Below, in pieces: positions 23,256-36,010 of a stretch of DNA of 63,128 nucleotides. Below the pieces are notes generated by a model, which saw nothing but the letters and a program-made list of their open reading frames with translations, was not told where the DNA came from and did no database searches. Each line of letters opens with the position of its first letter. Positions within the stretch are counted from its first letter, which is position 1. Source of the DNA: Flammula alnicola (Eukaryota > Basidiomycota > Agaricomycetes > Agaricales > Strophariaceae); NCBI GenBank assembly GCA_015499995.1, contig JADNRV010000278.1, positions 1 through 63,128 on the forward strand, in the 5' to 3' direction. The position numbers and the translations under genes are program-made.

Positions 23256-26200
23256 TGTACATAGCTATATAAATTTAAATTTTGATAGGTTTTATGACTC
23301 CAAAGCATCTGATGATTACATCAGCCAATTAAATGATCATAAATTGTGAAATCCACTTTGCTTTGTGATGACGAGATTGTGAAGATGTACACGGCGGACC
23401 TTTTCCAATTGAACATTTTTTGGAAATGTGTGGTGGGTGAATTGTTAATAGATTTTGACTTGGGCCATCCGCATCAATCAGTCTGGCGTGACTTTCAGTC
23501 TTGGCTGGGTCACGTTACGTCACAATCACGGGACATTGGATGTGTATGGATTTCCTCTAAGTACCTTACTTGAATACACAGCCGGGTCATTCCACTGAAA
23601 AAAACTAAATTCGGTGATGGATGAGTTTCGTGCAAACAGAATTTGAAATTTCCTGAAAGTCTAATTCATCGGGTTTCCTTTATCATGACAAACTTCAAGT
23701 TTCATGCAAATTTACTTGCACAGCGTTCAAACATTCTCCGTGCAACCTAGGTGCACCATGCAGAAATCCATCCGCTTGCTCATACGGCTACGCTACTTTC
23801 AATTTTCCATTACTACCAGCACATATGAATAGGATGAAGAGAAATGAATTGACTAGCAGACTTGATGTAAGGTACATGGTAATCGGCGACAAAAGCTTGG
23901 CGAAGTGAAAGAGGACGAGCGCGAAAACAACCGAATATCCCCCCTCTGGTCCCAAGGATCCATCGTAACACGAGAACGAAGGCTCTTGAAGTAACGAAGG
24001 CAGTTGCCGGCTGCTTGAATGATACGGATTGCAACCTGCAAGATGGACTTCGAAGCCAAGGCAAATTGCGACGGAAGGTAAGAAAGACCTGACAGTGAAG
24101 GAGTAGTGAGGGCAGACAACGTACCGACTTTAAAACTTCTAGGCGGAAATGTGCAGGACAGGGAGAGGGAGGAAAGAACAAGCACACAAATGTCACAAAA
24201 TACAGGAGCTGCTCCGTGCCACTCAACGTGGTTTTCAACAACATGGAAATTTGACTGTGCACAAACAATCACGGAGAGCTTTCATGATCAACATCATGCC
24301 ACAGAAGGAGTCGGTGGACAGAAAAGGACTTGATGTACTTAGAGAGGGATAAGGGATTGGCACCGTCGCTGAGGAGGTGGTGGCGGTGGAGAGAGAGGTG
24401 GGAAGCAACTTGAACATGAAAACTCGGCGTTGTTATCAGAAGTAAACAATCCAAAATAAGGCTTGATGGTGCGTGAAATCATCTGGACGACCGGGTCAGA
24501 ACCGCGACCGGTGTTGTTAAACAAAATACCGAAAACTCACTCAAAAAATGTTCATATATTCTGATTGATGCACGAAACATGAACGGCAACTCAACCAAAA
24601 CTTGGTGATCACTTTTTGAAAATTTTCAACCAAAATTCAAACACAACTCAAAATTCGGACTCAACCATGGTGGAATTTCCGAAACTCAAGAATCACTCAA
24701 TTGAAGGGCCAGCCGTGTAGTGGAATATCCCATAATGGACCATAAAAAGTCATATATTGCGATATAAATTATATTTTATCTGCCGTCTTGGGTTGTCTAG
24801 TGTTTTCCGCCGATTTAAGCTACAAAAACGGGATAATCCTGCTCACTGCCGCGTATTTACGTCTATATTCTCTTGGGCATTGTGGAGGAGATGGATAGCG
24901 CGCTCGTAGAAAGAGCGGGCAAGTCCGATTTCCCACGTGATGCCGAACAAGCCGTGCGTAGCCCGCTCGACCGTCGATTTGAACATCTCGCGTGACATAC
25001 CCTTCCTGCACACTTCAAACAACTTCGCTTACATCCTTTATCACACCCTTTCCCCACTCCGAACAACCTCGTACTCTCATTTCTTCTTATTTCTCTCCAG
25101 ATACCGTATTTCACACGCGACTGCCGTGAGAACGCGTCTCGGCAATCCCCTTTTTGCGCCCAAGGCATACCATAGCCTACCACGACGAAAGCACAACGTC
25201 AAGCACAATCTATGTCGACGGAAAGATGGTATACCGAGCCAGGAAAAATCATACGGCCGGTAGGGGCTTTCATTTTCAAATTTCGTTCCGTCTTTTTCCG
25301 TTTTTCTTGTTCTATCTCGATTCTCGATCACTTCCGCACCTCCCACTCCTTTCGATAGCCGACACCAAGTGCAACGAGACGACACGCCGTACGCAGGAGG
25401 ATGCCCCGCCCAAATGTGCGATGAGCTGCGGACACGGTCTGGTCCGCCGTGGAATACTGTCCGTCCCTTGAGCAAGGACACAGTTCACTCGCGCCCGCAC
25501 CACACATCCATCTGCCCTCCTATCCTGCGTGCGGCCGAAAACATCTTTTCACGAGGTGAAGGAACCATTATCTTTTTCAAATGGACACATATCATATTTG
25601 GATTATCTCCCGATTTCTTGGACCTGGCGGCGCAAGAGAATGTGTGCGCCAGGAAAATCACTATATACCCGCGTTTGTAAATCTGGGAGTCCTTAGTCAA
25701 TTTACCACACCTTGATTCGGAAACATCTGCGAGGAGCACGAGACATCCAGCAAGAGCATCGAGCAGAGCGAGCCGGTCTGACTATCTACACGACATCTCA
25801 AGTATCCTGAACTTAGGCGCCCGTTAGCGCCGCCATATATACATTGTCTTCGGCGACCTCAATCCAACCTACCAGGAAAAGACCAGCTCTTCCACAATGC
25901 CTCAATTGAAGTCGCATGGAAGAGCCGGCTTGAAGATATGCCGAATTCGTTGGGCAAAGCGGTAGATGTCGACTGCGAATGCCTGTGTCGTCTCAAAGGC
26001 CAAATGTTCGAAATTTCGGCACGGGCTGGAAAGGCAGGTAACTCCCAATGTGGACTTGATGTCGCAGACTACAAGACTGCTGGGGCCCTTGGGCCGGACA
26101 CACAGACGTCTGGAACAGAGGTGATAGGGATGGTGATGACACAGCTCGAAGTAAATGCTCTGTCATTGTATTCTATCTCGTAACTGACAATCATTAACAG

Positions 26201-26514
26201 CATGGTCCAAATTATATCGTTATAAAGCAGCCAAAGATCATATAAATTACCACAGAACGACCCAAGCCCAGGCAGGAAATAAGGAATACAACAGACCTAC
26301 CAATACAACATCCTAGATAGATATTTATATTCCCCTCTTCTGTACTATTCTCTCTGAAATTGCAAAAACTCGGTTGAATTATATACAGGATCATTATATA
26401 AAGCAGCATGCGAAAAGCGACACAGACCGATGCATTGCCGGAAACAATCTAAGCAAAGAGATGCGTCGCACGCGAATAGGTTTTAGCGTGCTAAGCGTAT
26501 CACGGGGCCACTAG

Positions 26515-26700
26515 AAATCTGCGTGCCATCTGCATGCCACTGCGGGCACTTGCGTGCATAGACCGATCATCTGCGTGCAGCTGCGTGCGCTTGCGTGCGT
26601 AATCCTACCATCTGCATGTGCATCTGCGTGCATCTGCGTGCAGGGGTTCTCTTGTCCCCAGTGAGATCTGCGTGCAGTTGCGTGCAGCCATGAGAGAGCA
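26515..26700. repeat. GCGTGCATCT minisatellite, left arm (mirror 28,885-29,070)
   Basis: Degenerate units such as CTGCGTGCA, CATCTGCGTGCAG and CTTGCGTGCGTAAT repeat through this segment. A related unit (GCACGCAGAT) also fills parts of the spacer at 27,580-27,660 and 28,170-28,260. Confidence 0.75.
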
Positions 26701-27217
26701 AGCACAGCCTGAGACCTACATACTGATACATAAAAGCCTGTTTAACAATCAGTTTTCAGGAAATTTTGGTCTATCTTCTTGATTATGACACATTGTGGGT
26801 GGTTGCACATAATGTGCATATGGAATATGATATATTGAGATTGAGATTGAGCCATGCACGTAATGAAATGCGAGTGCGCGATTGCGCCACTCATTTTCAC
26901 TCTTCACATCTATCACGCGCTGCAGCATAGGTTTCTCATTGTACTTTCCAGTGTTTAATTAGCATGTATTATTGTAGACTCGGAAAAAATACTACTACCT
27001 AAATATACCCCATTTTTCTGAACTCATTGCCATGTAAACCACTACCTGACTATTTCCTAACCCCCCAGAGCGACCGGAGTGCATTTATATTTCTCAAACG
27101 AACTCAGACAGTGTCAGTAGCCATCAAATTTACATGTCACCAGAATCCGGCCATGATTAGATCATAGATAGATCATAGATGGAGACAGAAGAGTGAACAC
27201 TATATAGTGGATGTGCA

Positions 27218-27452
27218 TTCGTTAAACATGTTTACCACTACTTTATTCCAGACGAACATTCTGTTATTATGTCTGGACAGTTAATTGAGCCATTTGTGGA
27301 CTCTGCCAGGTATATTCCTGTGTACGATGCTACAGGTAAGTGTATTTCGGCTTTCAATGATTATTCACTAAATCGGTGTTAGGTCACCTTGTGCGCTATA
27401 TCGAAGGACCAAAGGCTGAGGAAAAGATAAAAAAGTTGCAGATTACATTGGT
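27218..27452 (+). pseudogene. Intact two-exon fragment of the gene disrupted in the arms
   Basis: Exon A reads HVYHYFIPDEHSVIMSGQL then IEPFVDSARYIPVYDAT and ends at a GTAAGT donor near 27,344. After an AG acceptor near 27,383, exon B reads HLVRYIEGPKAEEKIKKL and ends at a GTATGT donor near 27,451. Open reading and paired splice signals show real coding ancestry, but no start or downstream exons are present. No family recognised. Confidence 0.55.
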
Positions 27453-28367
27453 ATGTCATTAATTATTCTAAAATCTATTTGAGTCCGACTGGGCAAGAGA
27501 AAATCGGTGTGCCTTGAGCGTGCACAAGCGTGCCTGAGCGTGCCACGCTCAGCACACTGAGCCCTTTTAGCGTGCAGTGCGTGTTACGCGGGCACTGGTT
27601 TTTCTGCGTGCCATGCGTGCCAGTGCGTGCATGCGTGGCACGCAGATGCACGCAGATGCATGCAAGTTCGCAGGTGTCACATTATGTCACGCCTATGGAA
27701 AGGCCGCTCAGCGCAGAACTTTTTCGGGTTATTTGTCACGATATGTCACGCATCTCGCAAGTTGCACGCTGCCGCACGCAGATGGAGAACGTCGGATCGA
27801 CTGGGAGCCAGGTGCGCAGACCTGGTGCGTGGACCACACATCGCACCTACTTATTACCAACAATTGTGCGCGGCGCGCGCCCATTGCCAAATTCAGGCTT
27901 TTCATTCACGGAGTCACGTGAGAAGCTGCAAGGTGCACGCTGCAAGGTGCGAGGTGCGAGGTGCTAAGTGCGAGGTGGTAGGTACGAGATGTGCGAGTAA
28001 GGTGCATCATGGTGAGTGACAAGGCGCGAGGTGCGCGTTGGGTGCATGGGAAAGACCTCGGCAAATTGCGGAAGTGCGCGGGCCAGGTCTAGGTGCAAGG
28101 TTCATGGTGCGAGGACCTGGCCCGAGGTGTGCGTGCACCTGTGACCCAGCAGATCCGACTTTCTGCGCAGATGCCATGCAGATGTCACGCAGCTGCACGC
28201 AGCCGCACGCAACTGCACGCTGTGATAAAAATTATGCACGCAGATGCACGCAAGTCCCACGCGAGTATATTAGTTAGGATTGATGAATATTTCTCTATGT
28301 TCTTTGTCCATTGAGGATTAGGGACCGTTCTGGAGTTTGGAACATAATTATTCAGTCAATGGAGCTT
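27218..28367. other. 1,150-bp non-palindromic spacer of the giant inverted repeat
   Basis: The spacer is unique relative to itself. It starts at 27,218 with a gene fragment in the same orientation as the left-arm copy. It continues with GC-rich GTGC/GCAC minisatellite DNA (27,510-28,260) and ends in 100 bp of AT-rich DNA. The segment around 27,790-27,840 matches 38,640-38,692 in reverse complement. Confidence 0.9.
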
Positions 28368-31300
28368 TGCACATCCACTATATAGTGTTCACTCTTCTGT
28401 CTCCATCTATGATCTATCTATGATCTAATCATGGCCGGATTCTGGTGACATGTAAATTTGATGGCTACTGACACTGTCTGAGTTCGTTTGAGAAATATAA
28501 ATGCACTCCGGTCGCTCTGGGGGGTTAGGAAATAGTCAGGTAGTGGTTTACATGGCAATGAGTTCAGAAAAATGGGGTATATTTAGGTAGTAGTATTTTT
28601 TCCGAGTCTACAATAATACATGCTAATTAAACACTGGAAAGTACAATGAGAAACCTATGCTGCAGCGCGTGATAGATGTGAAGAGTGAAAATGAGTGGCG
28701 CAATCGCGCACTCGCATTTCATTACGTGCATGGCTCAATCTCAATCTCAATATATCATATTCCATATGCACATTATGTGCAACCACCCACAATGTGTCAT
28801 AATCAAGAAGATAGACCAAAATTTCCTGAAAACTGATTGTTAAACAGGCTTTTATGTATCAGTATGTAGGTCTCAGGCTGTGCTTGCTCTCTCATGGCTG
28901 CACGCAACTGCACGCAGATCTCACTGGGGACAAGAGAACCCCTGCACGCAGATGCACGCAGATGCACATGCAGATGGTAGGATTACGCACGCAAGCGCAC
29001 GCAGCTGCACGCAGATGATCGGTCTATGCACGCAAGTGCCCGCAGTGGCATGCAGATGGCACGCAGATTTCTAGTGGCCCCGTGATACGCTTAGCACGCT
29101 AAAACCTATTCGCGTGCGACGCATCTCTTTGCTTAGATTGTTTCCGGCAATGCATCGGTCTGTGTCGCTTTTCGCATGCTGCTTTATATAATGATCCTGT
29201 ATATAATTCAACCGAGTTTTTGCAATTTCAGAGAGAATAGTACAGAAGAGGGGAATATAAATATCTATCTAGGATGTTGTATTGGTAGGTCTGTTGTATT
29301 CCTTATTTCCTGCCTGGGCTTGGGTCGTTCTGTGGTAATTTATATGATCTTTGGCTGCTTTATAACGATATAATTTGGACCATGCTGTTAATGATTGTCA
29401 GTTACGAGATAGAATACAATGACAGAGCATTTACTTCGAGCTGTGTCATCACCATCCCTATCACCTCTGTTCCAGACGTCTGTGTGTCCGGCCCAAGGGC
29501 CCCAGCAGTCTTGTAGTCTGCGACATCAAGTCCACATTGGGAGTTACCTGCCTTTCCAGCCCGTGCCGAAATTTCGAACATTTGGCCTTTGAGACGACAC
29601 AGGCATTCGCAGTCGACATCTACCGCTTTGCCCAACGAATTCGGCATATCTTCAAGCCGGCTCTTCCATGCGACTTCAATTGAGGCATTGTGGAAGAGCT
29701 GGTCTTTTCCTGGTAGGTTGGATTGAGGTCGCCGAAGACAATGTATATATGGCGGCGCTAACGGGCGCCTAAGTTCAGGATACTTGAGATGTCGTGTAGA
29801 TAGTCAGACCGGCTCGCTCTGCTCGATGCTCTTGCTGGATGTCTCGTGCTCCTCGCAGATGTTTCCGAATCAAGGTGTGGTAAATTGACTAAGGACTCCC
29901 AGATTTACAAACGCGGGTATATAGTGATTTTCCTGGCGCACACATTCTCTTGCGCCGCCAGGTCCAAGAAATCGGGAGATAATCCAAATATGATATGTGT
30001 CCATTTGAAAAAGATAATGGTTCCTTCACCTCGTGAAAAGATGTTTTCGGCCGCACGCAGGATAGGAGGGCAGATGGATGTGTGGTGCGGGCGCGAGTGA
30101 ACTGTGTCCTTGCTCAAGGGACGGACAGTATTCCACGGCGGACCAGACCGTGTCCGCAGCTCATCGCACATTTGGGCGGGGCATCCTCCTGCGTACGGCG
30201 TGTCGTCTCGTTGCACTTGGTGTCGGCTATCGAAAGGAGTGGGAGGTGCGGAAGTGATCGAGAATCGAGATAGAACAAGAAAAACGGAAAAAGACGGAAC
30301 GAAATTTGAAAATGAAAGCCCCTACCGGCCGTATGATTTTTCCTGGCTCGGTATACCATCTTTCCGTCGACATAGATTGTGCTTGACGTTGTGCTTTCGT
30401 CGTGGTAGGCTATGGTATGCCTTGGGCGCAAAAAGGGGATTGCCGAGACGCGTTCTCACGGCAGTCGCGTGTGAAATACGGTATCTGGAGAGAAATAAGA
30501 AGAAATGAGAGTACGAGGTTGTTCGGAGTGGGGAAAGGGTGTGATAAAGGATGTAAGCGAAGTTGTTTGAAGTGTGCAGGAAGGGTATGTCACGCGAGAT
30601 GTTCAAATCGACGGTCGAGCGGGCTACGCACGGCTTGTTCGGCATCACGTGGGAAATCGGACTTGCCCGCTCTTTCTACGAGCGCGCTATCCATCTCCTC
30701 CACAATGCCCAAGAGAATATAGACGTAAATACGCGGCAGTGAGCAGGATTATCCCGTTTTTGTAGCTTAAATCGGCGGAAAACACTAGACAACCCAAGAC
30801 GGCAGATAAAATATAATTTATATCGCAATATATGACTTTTTATGGTCCATTATGGGATATTCCACTACACGGCTGGCCCTTCAATTGAGTGATTCTTGAG
30901 TTTCGGAAATTCCACCATGGTTGAGTCCGAATTTTGAGTTGTGTTTGAATTTTGGTTGAAAATTTTCAAAAAGTGATCACCAAGTTTTGGTTGAGTTGCC
31001 GTTCATGTTTCGTGCATCAATCAGAATATATGAACATTTTTTGAGTGAGTTTTCGGTATTTTGTTTAACAACACCGGTCGCGGTTCTGACCCGGTCGTCC
31101 AGATGATTTCACGCACCATCAAGCCTTATTTTGGATTGTTTACTTCTGATAACAACGCCGAGTTTTCATGTTCAAGTTGCTTCCCACCTCTCTCTCCACC
31201 GCCACCACCTCCTCAGCGACGGTGCCAATCCCTTATCCCTCTCTAAGTACATCAAGTCCTTTTCTGTCCACCGACTCCTTCTGTGGCATGATGTTGATCA

Positions 31301-34300
31301 TGAAAGCTCTCCGTGATTGTTTGTGCACAGTCAAATTTCCATGTTGTTGAAAACCACGTTGAGTGGCACGGAGCAGCTCCTGTATTTTGTGACATTTGTG
31401 TGCTTGTTCTTTCCTCCCTCTCCCTGTCCTGCACATTTCCGCCTAGAAGTTTTAAAGTCGGTACGTTGTCTGCCCTCACTACTCCTTCACTGTCAGGTCT
31501 TTCTTACCTTCCGTCGCAATTTGCCTTGGCTTCGAAGTCCATCTTGCAGGTTGCAATCCGTATCATTCAAGCAGCCGGCAACTGCCTTCGTTACTTCAAG
31601 AGCCTTCGTTCTCGTGTTACGATGGATCCTTGGGACCAGAGGGGGGATATTCGGTTGTTTTCGCGCTCGTCCTCTTTCACTTCGCCAAGCTTTTGTCGCC
31701 GATTACCATGTACCTTACATCAAGTCTGCTAGTCAATTCATTTCTCTTCATCCTATTCATATGTGCTGGTAGTAATGGAAAATTGAAAGTAGCGTAGCCG
31801 TATGAGCAAGCGGATGGATTTCTGCATGGTGCACCTAGGTTGCACGGAGAATGTTTGAACGCTGTGCAAGTAAATTTGCATGAAACTTGAAGTTTGTCAT
31901 GATAAAGGAAACCCGATGAATTAGACTTTCAGGAAATTTCAAATTCTGTTTGCACGAAACTCATCCATCACCGAATTTAGTTTTTTTCAGTGGAATGACC
32001 CGGCTGTGTATTCAAGTAAGGTACTTAGAGGAAATCCATACACATCCAATGTCCCGTGATTGTGACGTAACGTGACCCAGCCAAGACTGAAAGTCACGCC
32101 AGACTGATTGATGCGGATGGCCCAAGTCAAAATCTATTAACAATTCACCCACCACACATTTCCAAAAAATGTTCAATTGGAAAAGGTCCGCCGTGTACAT
32201 CTTCACAATCTCGTCATCACAAAGCAAAGTGGATTTCACAATTTATGATCATTTAATTGGCTGATGTAATCATCAGATGCTTTGGAGTCATAAAACCTAT
32301 CAAAATTTAAATTTATATAGCTATGTACAGTAATCATTGAAAGCCGAAATACACTTATCTGTAGCATCGTACAGGAATATACCTGGCAGAGTCCACAAAT
32401 GGCTCAATTAACGGTTTTCCGTTCATGTGAGTGGGTATCCAAAGCGGAAAAAGAAGGGAAAAGAGCGAAAAGGGAGAAGATTTCTCACGAATATTCAAAA
32501 TCTTGTCCTACGTTTATTGACCTGCCTTCCGTTGTCTTAAATCACGGCTACTTTGCCTAAAATCGGCGGAATTTGATGCCCTCCAGCCAGAGAAATCCTA
32601 AAAAAATCCTGCGGGGTGCGCAACTTCAATGTTTGAATGACAATTAGGAAATATCCCTCTTCTGATCACAATTTGAAGGAACTTACCATACAAATTGATC
32701 CTTAAGGTGCCATTGAGGTATTGTATTTATTATGTATCTTATAGAATTAGCTGGATGCCTGAAGCATACCTTGTGAGCCCTCTCACGATATTGGCATGAT
32801 CAAATAAACAGCTTAAAAATAAGAATACCTAGGCTGTATATGATCTAAATGTAACTGTATTTTTCGAGGCACTTGATGCATTAGAACAAGGCAAGAACGA
32901 GGTTAAGGACCGTTGGATGCCTGACTTCGAGACGTCAGGTGAAGGGTGGTCCGTGAGAGTGTGGCAGTGCGCCGAAGCACGGCTGGCGGATAACAATTGG
33001 GTGTGGCAGATAACATGTTAGCTCATTCATTGTCCTGCACAGCAGAAATTAAAAATGTGAATTGACAGATTCATTATAGGTGAATCTACCTACTGCCTAG
33101 CAAATTTTGGGTACGGTAGGATATGTACAGAGGTGAAGAAGACGATAACATTTTACCACCGGAATCTGCCGGGCCGATAACTGGCAGATAACAACCCACT
33201 CATGTGATCGGTAAACCCAATTAACTAACTGTCCAGACATAATGACAGAATGTTCGTCTGGAATAAAGTAGTGGTAAACATGTTTAACGAAGTCCTAGAT
33301 GCACAAAGAGAGTTAGGAGCGTCAGGAAGATAGCATAATCCTATAATCCCTTGCCCTTAGACCCATTTTATCATCCAACAAAATTCATGAGGTTAAGAGG
33401 TGTCGACCCTGTCAAGGTAGAGGCGAAAGAATTGCAGACACAGAAAACTGAAATATGGACACGGACACACTCACCCTCGATCATGATCACTTTCCAAATG
33501 GAATCAAAAGTGTGCATTGAATCACGAAGGTTCCGGGAGATTCTTACACCTCAAACGTACTAGTATATCCCAGAAAATATCACATAAATGTAGGATGCAA
33601 GTATGCAAGTGAGAGTCCGGGGCAAGGGAAGTGCGTGCAAGTATGTGAGTGATGAGGGTGAGTGAGGGGGTGAGTCGCTCAGGTGAGTGCAGAGTGAGTG
33701 CAGATGTAAGTGTCGCATACTGTGTGAGTGCGCGTCCAAGCGCCCGTTGAGCGCCCGCGGATCACTTGTAAGTGAGCACGACTTGTGACGTTGCTAATTC
33801 ATGTCATAACTTCACACCAATTTCAATTCCCGGGATATACAATACATTAAGACATGATCTATCTAATTCTTTATGCTATTGGTGGACGTGGAAGAGCGTA
33901 ATTATTGTACGAAGTCCGTCATTTCCACAGGAATGCACCTGGTCCACACATGTTCCCACGGCACCTGGTACACAAAACCTCGCGCAAAAACGGCAACATG
34001 CACTCTTTCTATTCAATGGGGCAATTTACTGAGGAATAACGGATACAAATGTGCTGTCGTTCTGCGGCGTAGTGAGCAATGGCACACCTTTAGTATAGCA
34101 TCGAGTTTGTCGATGCGCGCAATGCCGAGATGTGTTCCCACATCAGGTTCGTGGGAATTGATGTTCCTGTGGAATAAAGAGAAACAGCGAGGGTACGGGT
34201 ATCATTGGAGAAGGGAAAGGATACGTCAAAGAGTGTTCCCGGGTATTTTGGAGTAGATAAAATGTTTGTACGACTTGTGGTAATCTAAACGACCGTTGGG

Positions 34301-35919
34301 CGGATGTGCAACCGGCATCACCGGCATCACGTGGGAATTTGGACTTTGCTGTTTCCGAGCGCATTATCCATCTCCTCCACACGGTGCCCTGCCCAAAGCC
34401 ACTCCCACCCTACTAGTAAAAGCCTGTGTGAAGATGGCGCGTAGCTGGAAGACATGGTGCAATTACCGGCGTTGACTCATGGCGGGAAGGAGGGCGGTCA
34501 TTTGTGGAGAATTGAGGTGGCAGAGTAATGTATTGCTGTGATTAAACCAATCTGTTGTCGTATCCAATGCTGCTCGCCATGCGGAAGAGATGGATAACAT
34601 GTTTGTGGAAACTCCAAATTCCCATGGGATGCCGAGGATGCCGCTCGCACTTCCACCCGAGATCGTTGAGATTACTACATGTCGCACAGATATTCTAATC
34701 ACTCCAAAACATCCAGGAACACTCTTCGCTATCTGTTCCCTTCTCCAATGATATCCGTACTCTCAACATTTCTCTTTATTCCAGAGGACTATTACTTCCC
34801 ACGAACCTGACGTAGGAACACATCTCGGCCTTGTGCGCCATTACGCACTATGCCGCAGAAGGACCTACCGCAAGGACAATCTATTCATGACGGAACATCA
34901 GAACTCTGAGCAATGGACCATCTGGTGATGATTTCTTGGGCCTGGCGATTCAAGAGGAGCAGTGGGTGTCTCTATACTAGTGTTTGTATCCATTATTCCT
35001 CCGTCAACCACACCACCCCATTTTATTCAGAATTACGTCCTCAAGAGCACAAGTGACTAACGAGAACAATCACATCCTGACCCATCTTGGACAACCTCAA
35101 TCTCATCCACCTAGAAGAAATCACCTCTTCCACAACTGGTTTGTTTGCGCGGCATGCAGGAGCGGATGCAATGAAATGAAATTGGCTGACTACATTACGT
35201 AAGTAATTCAGGTAAATAATTACCTCGCCAGCGCATCGTGGATAATGAGAGCAGGTAACTACGGAGAGAAATGATCACTACATGTTGTGCTGAATTGAGA
35301 GATTAGTGTTAGAGGATGTGATGTGAGATAGATGATAGGGCAATGCGGTAGTTTGAGTTTTCGGAGAAGTATGAAAAGGTGAGAATGTCCCAAGAATGTC
35401 CGGCGCACGAGGCCCCAAATCCTTCCTGCAAGTCTAACTGCAGCTGAATGGTAGTCGTTCGCAAGGCGTTGAGAGTACCCAAAGAGGACCCGGGAAGCTC
35501 CCGCCAAAGCTTGTCCGGATTTTCGCGGATTTTCGACCAAAAAAACGTCAAAATTCTGTCCGGTTTTGGCGGATTTGAGAGCCCCGCAGGCAGACCCTCT
35601 CCGGTTTCGCGGATTTGAGCCCCATTTTGGTGGAAATTTCGGAAGACGTAAGCACGAGACGGTCTAGAGCCGGACCAAAATGGGACAAATGGTATGTAGC
35701 TTTGTAGAACGTGATGGAGGCGCTTGGAGGCGCAATTGAGGACACCGGGAATAAAATACAAAGAAAATGTTGAATTTGGGTGATTTTGGTGCGCCGCCCG
35801 GCTCCGCAAATTTTCTATTTTAGGATGGACCCTGAGGCCTGAGGAGCCTTGTCCGCTTACGCGGATTTGGGACCAGTGAACGCTATTGACCAGGACCCCC
35901 GATAATCCCAAGGGAGGTA
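28368..35919. repeat. Right arm of the 7,552-bp inverted repeat
   Basis: Reverse complement of 19,666-27,217. Two base differences were found by comparing mirrored frames: 21,577 G against 34,008 T, and 21,222 C against 34,363 A. Both are C-to-T changes on one strand of the right arm. Others could be hidden where no frame was compared, but the arms are clearly above 99% identical. At 35,920 the sequence switches abruptly to a transposase fragment. Confidence 0.95.
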
Positions 35920-36010
35920 GTGCCATATAGCAGGCATCGATGAACTTAGATATGCATTGCACCATCCTTGAAGGCACATATCCGGCGATGGCAGCAACGC
36001 TAGGAGAAAA
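35920..36010 (-). pseudogene. Plavaka-type transposase fragment cut at the palindrome edge
   Basis: On the minus strand the sequence reads YVPSRMVQCISKFIDACYM and then runs straight into arm DNA at 35,919. This stretch resembles the conserved segment of Plavaka proteins around 'VP..M...I..F.D.CY..RRN'. The expected downstream residues are absent. The upstream DNA to 36,700 is too degraded to follow. Confidence 0.45.

Larger units (their letters stand above)
19666..27217. repeat. Left arm of a 7,552-bp inverted repeat
   Basis: Every segment checked is repeated in reverse complement at 28,368-35,919, pairing position x with 55,585 minus x and with no length change. The arm holds several non-coding-looking repeats, an 813-bp TIR insertion and a GCACGCAGAT minisatellite near its inner end. 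Many open frames in this arm reappear mirrored in the other; none is recognisable. Coding-like pieces include RHTIAYHDESTTSSTIYVDG (25,155 onward) and KCHKIQELLRATQRGFQQHG (24,190 onward). Confidence 0.95.

Noticed and set aside
26515..29070. CRISPR-like array in the palindrome core
   Set aside because: The repeats are degenerate 9-13-bp minisatellite units without uniform spacers, and the genome is eukaryotic.
19666..35919. Giant palindrome as one foldback transposon
   Set aside because: No terminal motif, no target duplication and no transposase in the arms. The left and right flanks at the edges are unrelated.
35309..35977. 222-codon minus-strand open frame at the right palindrome edge
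   Set aside because: Only its first ~20 codons look like transposase. The rest crosses arm DNA with internally repeated GCGGATTT/CCGGAC motifs and reads like non-coding sequence that happens to be open.
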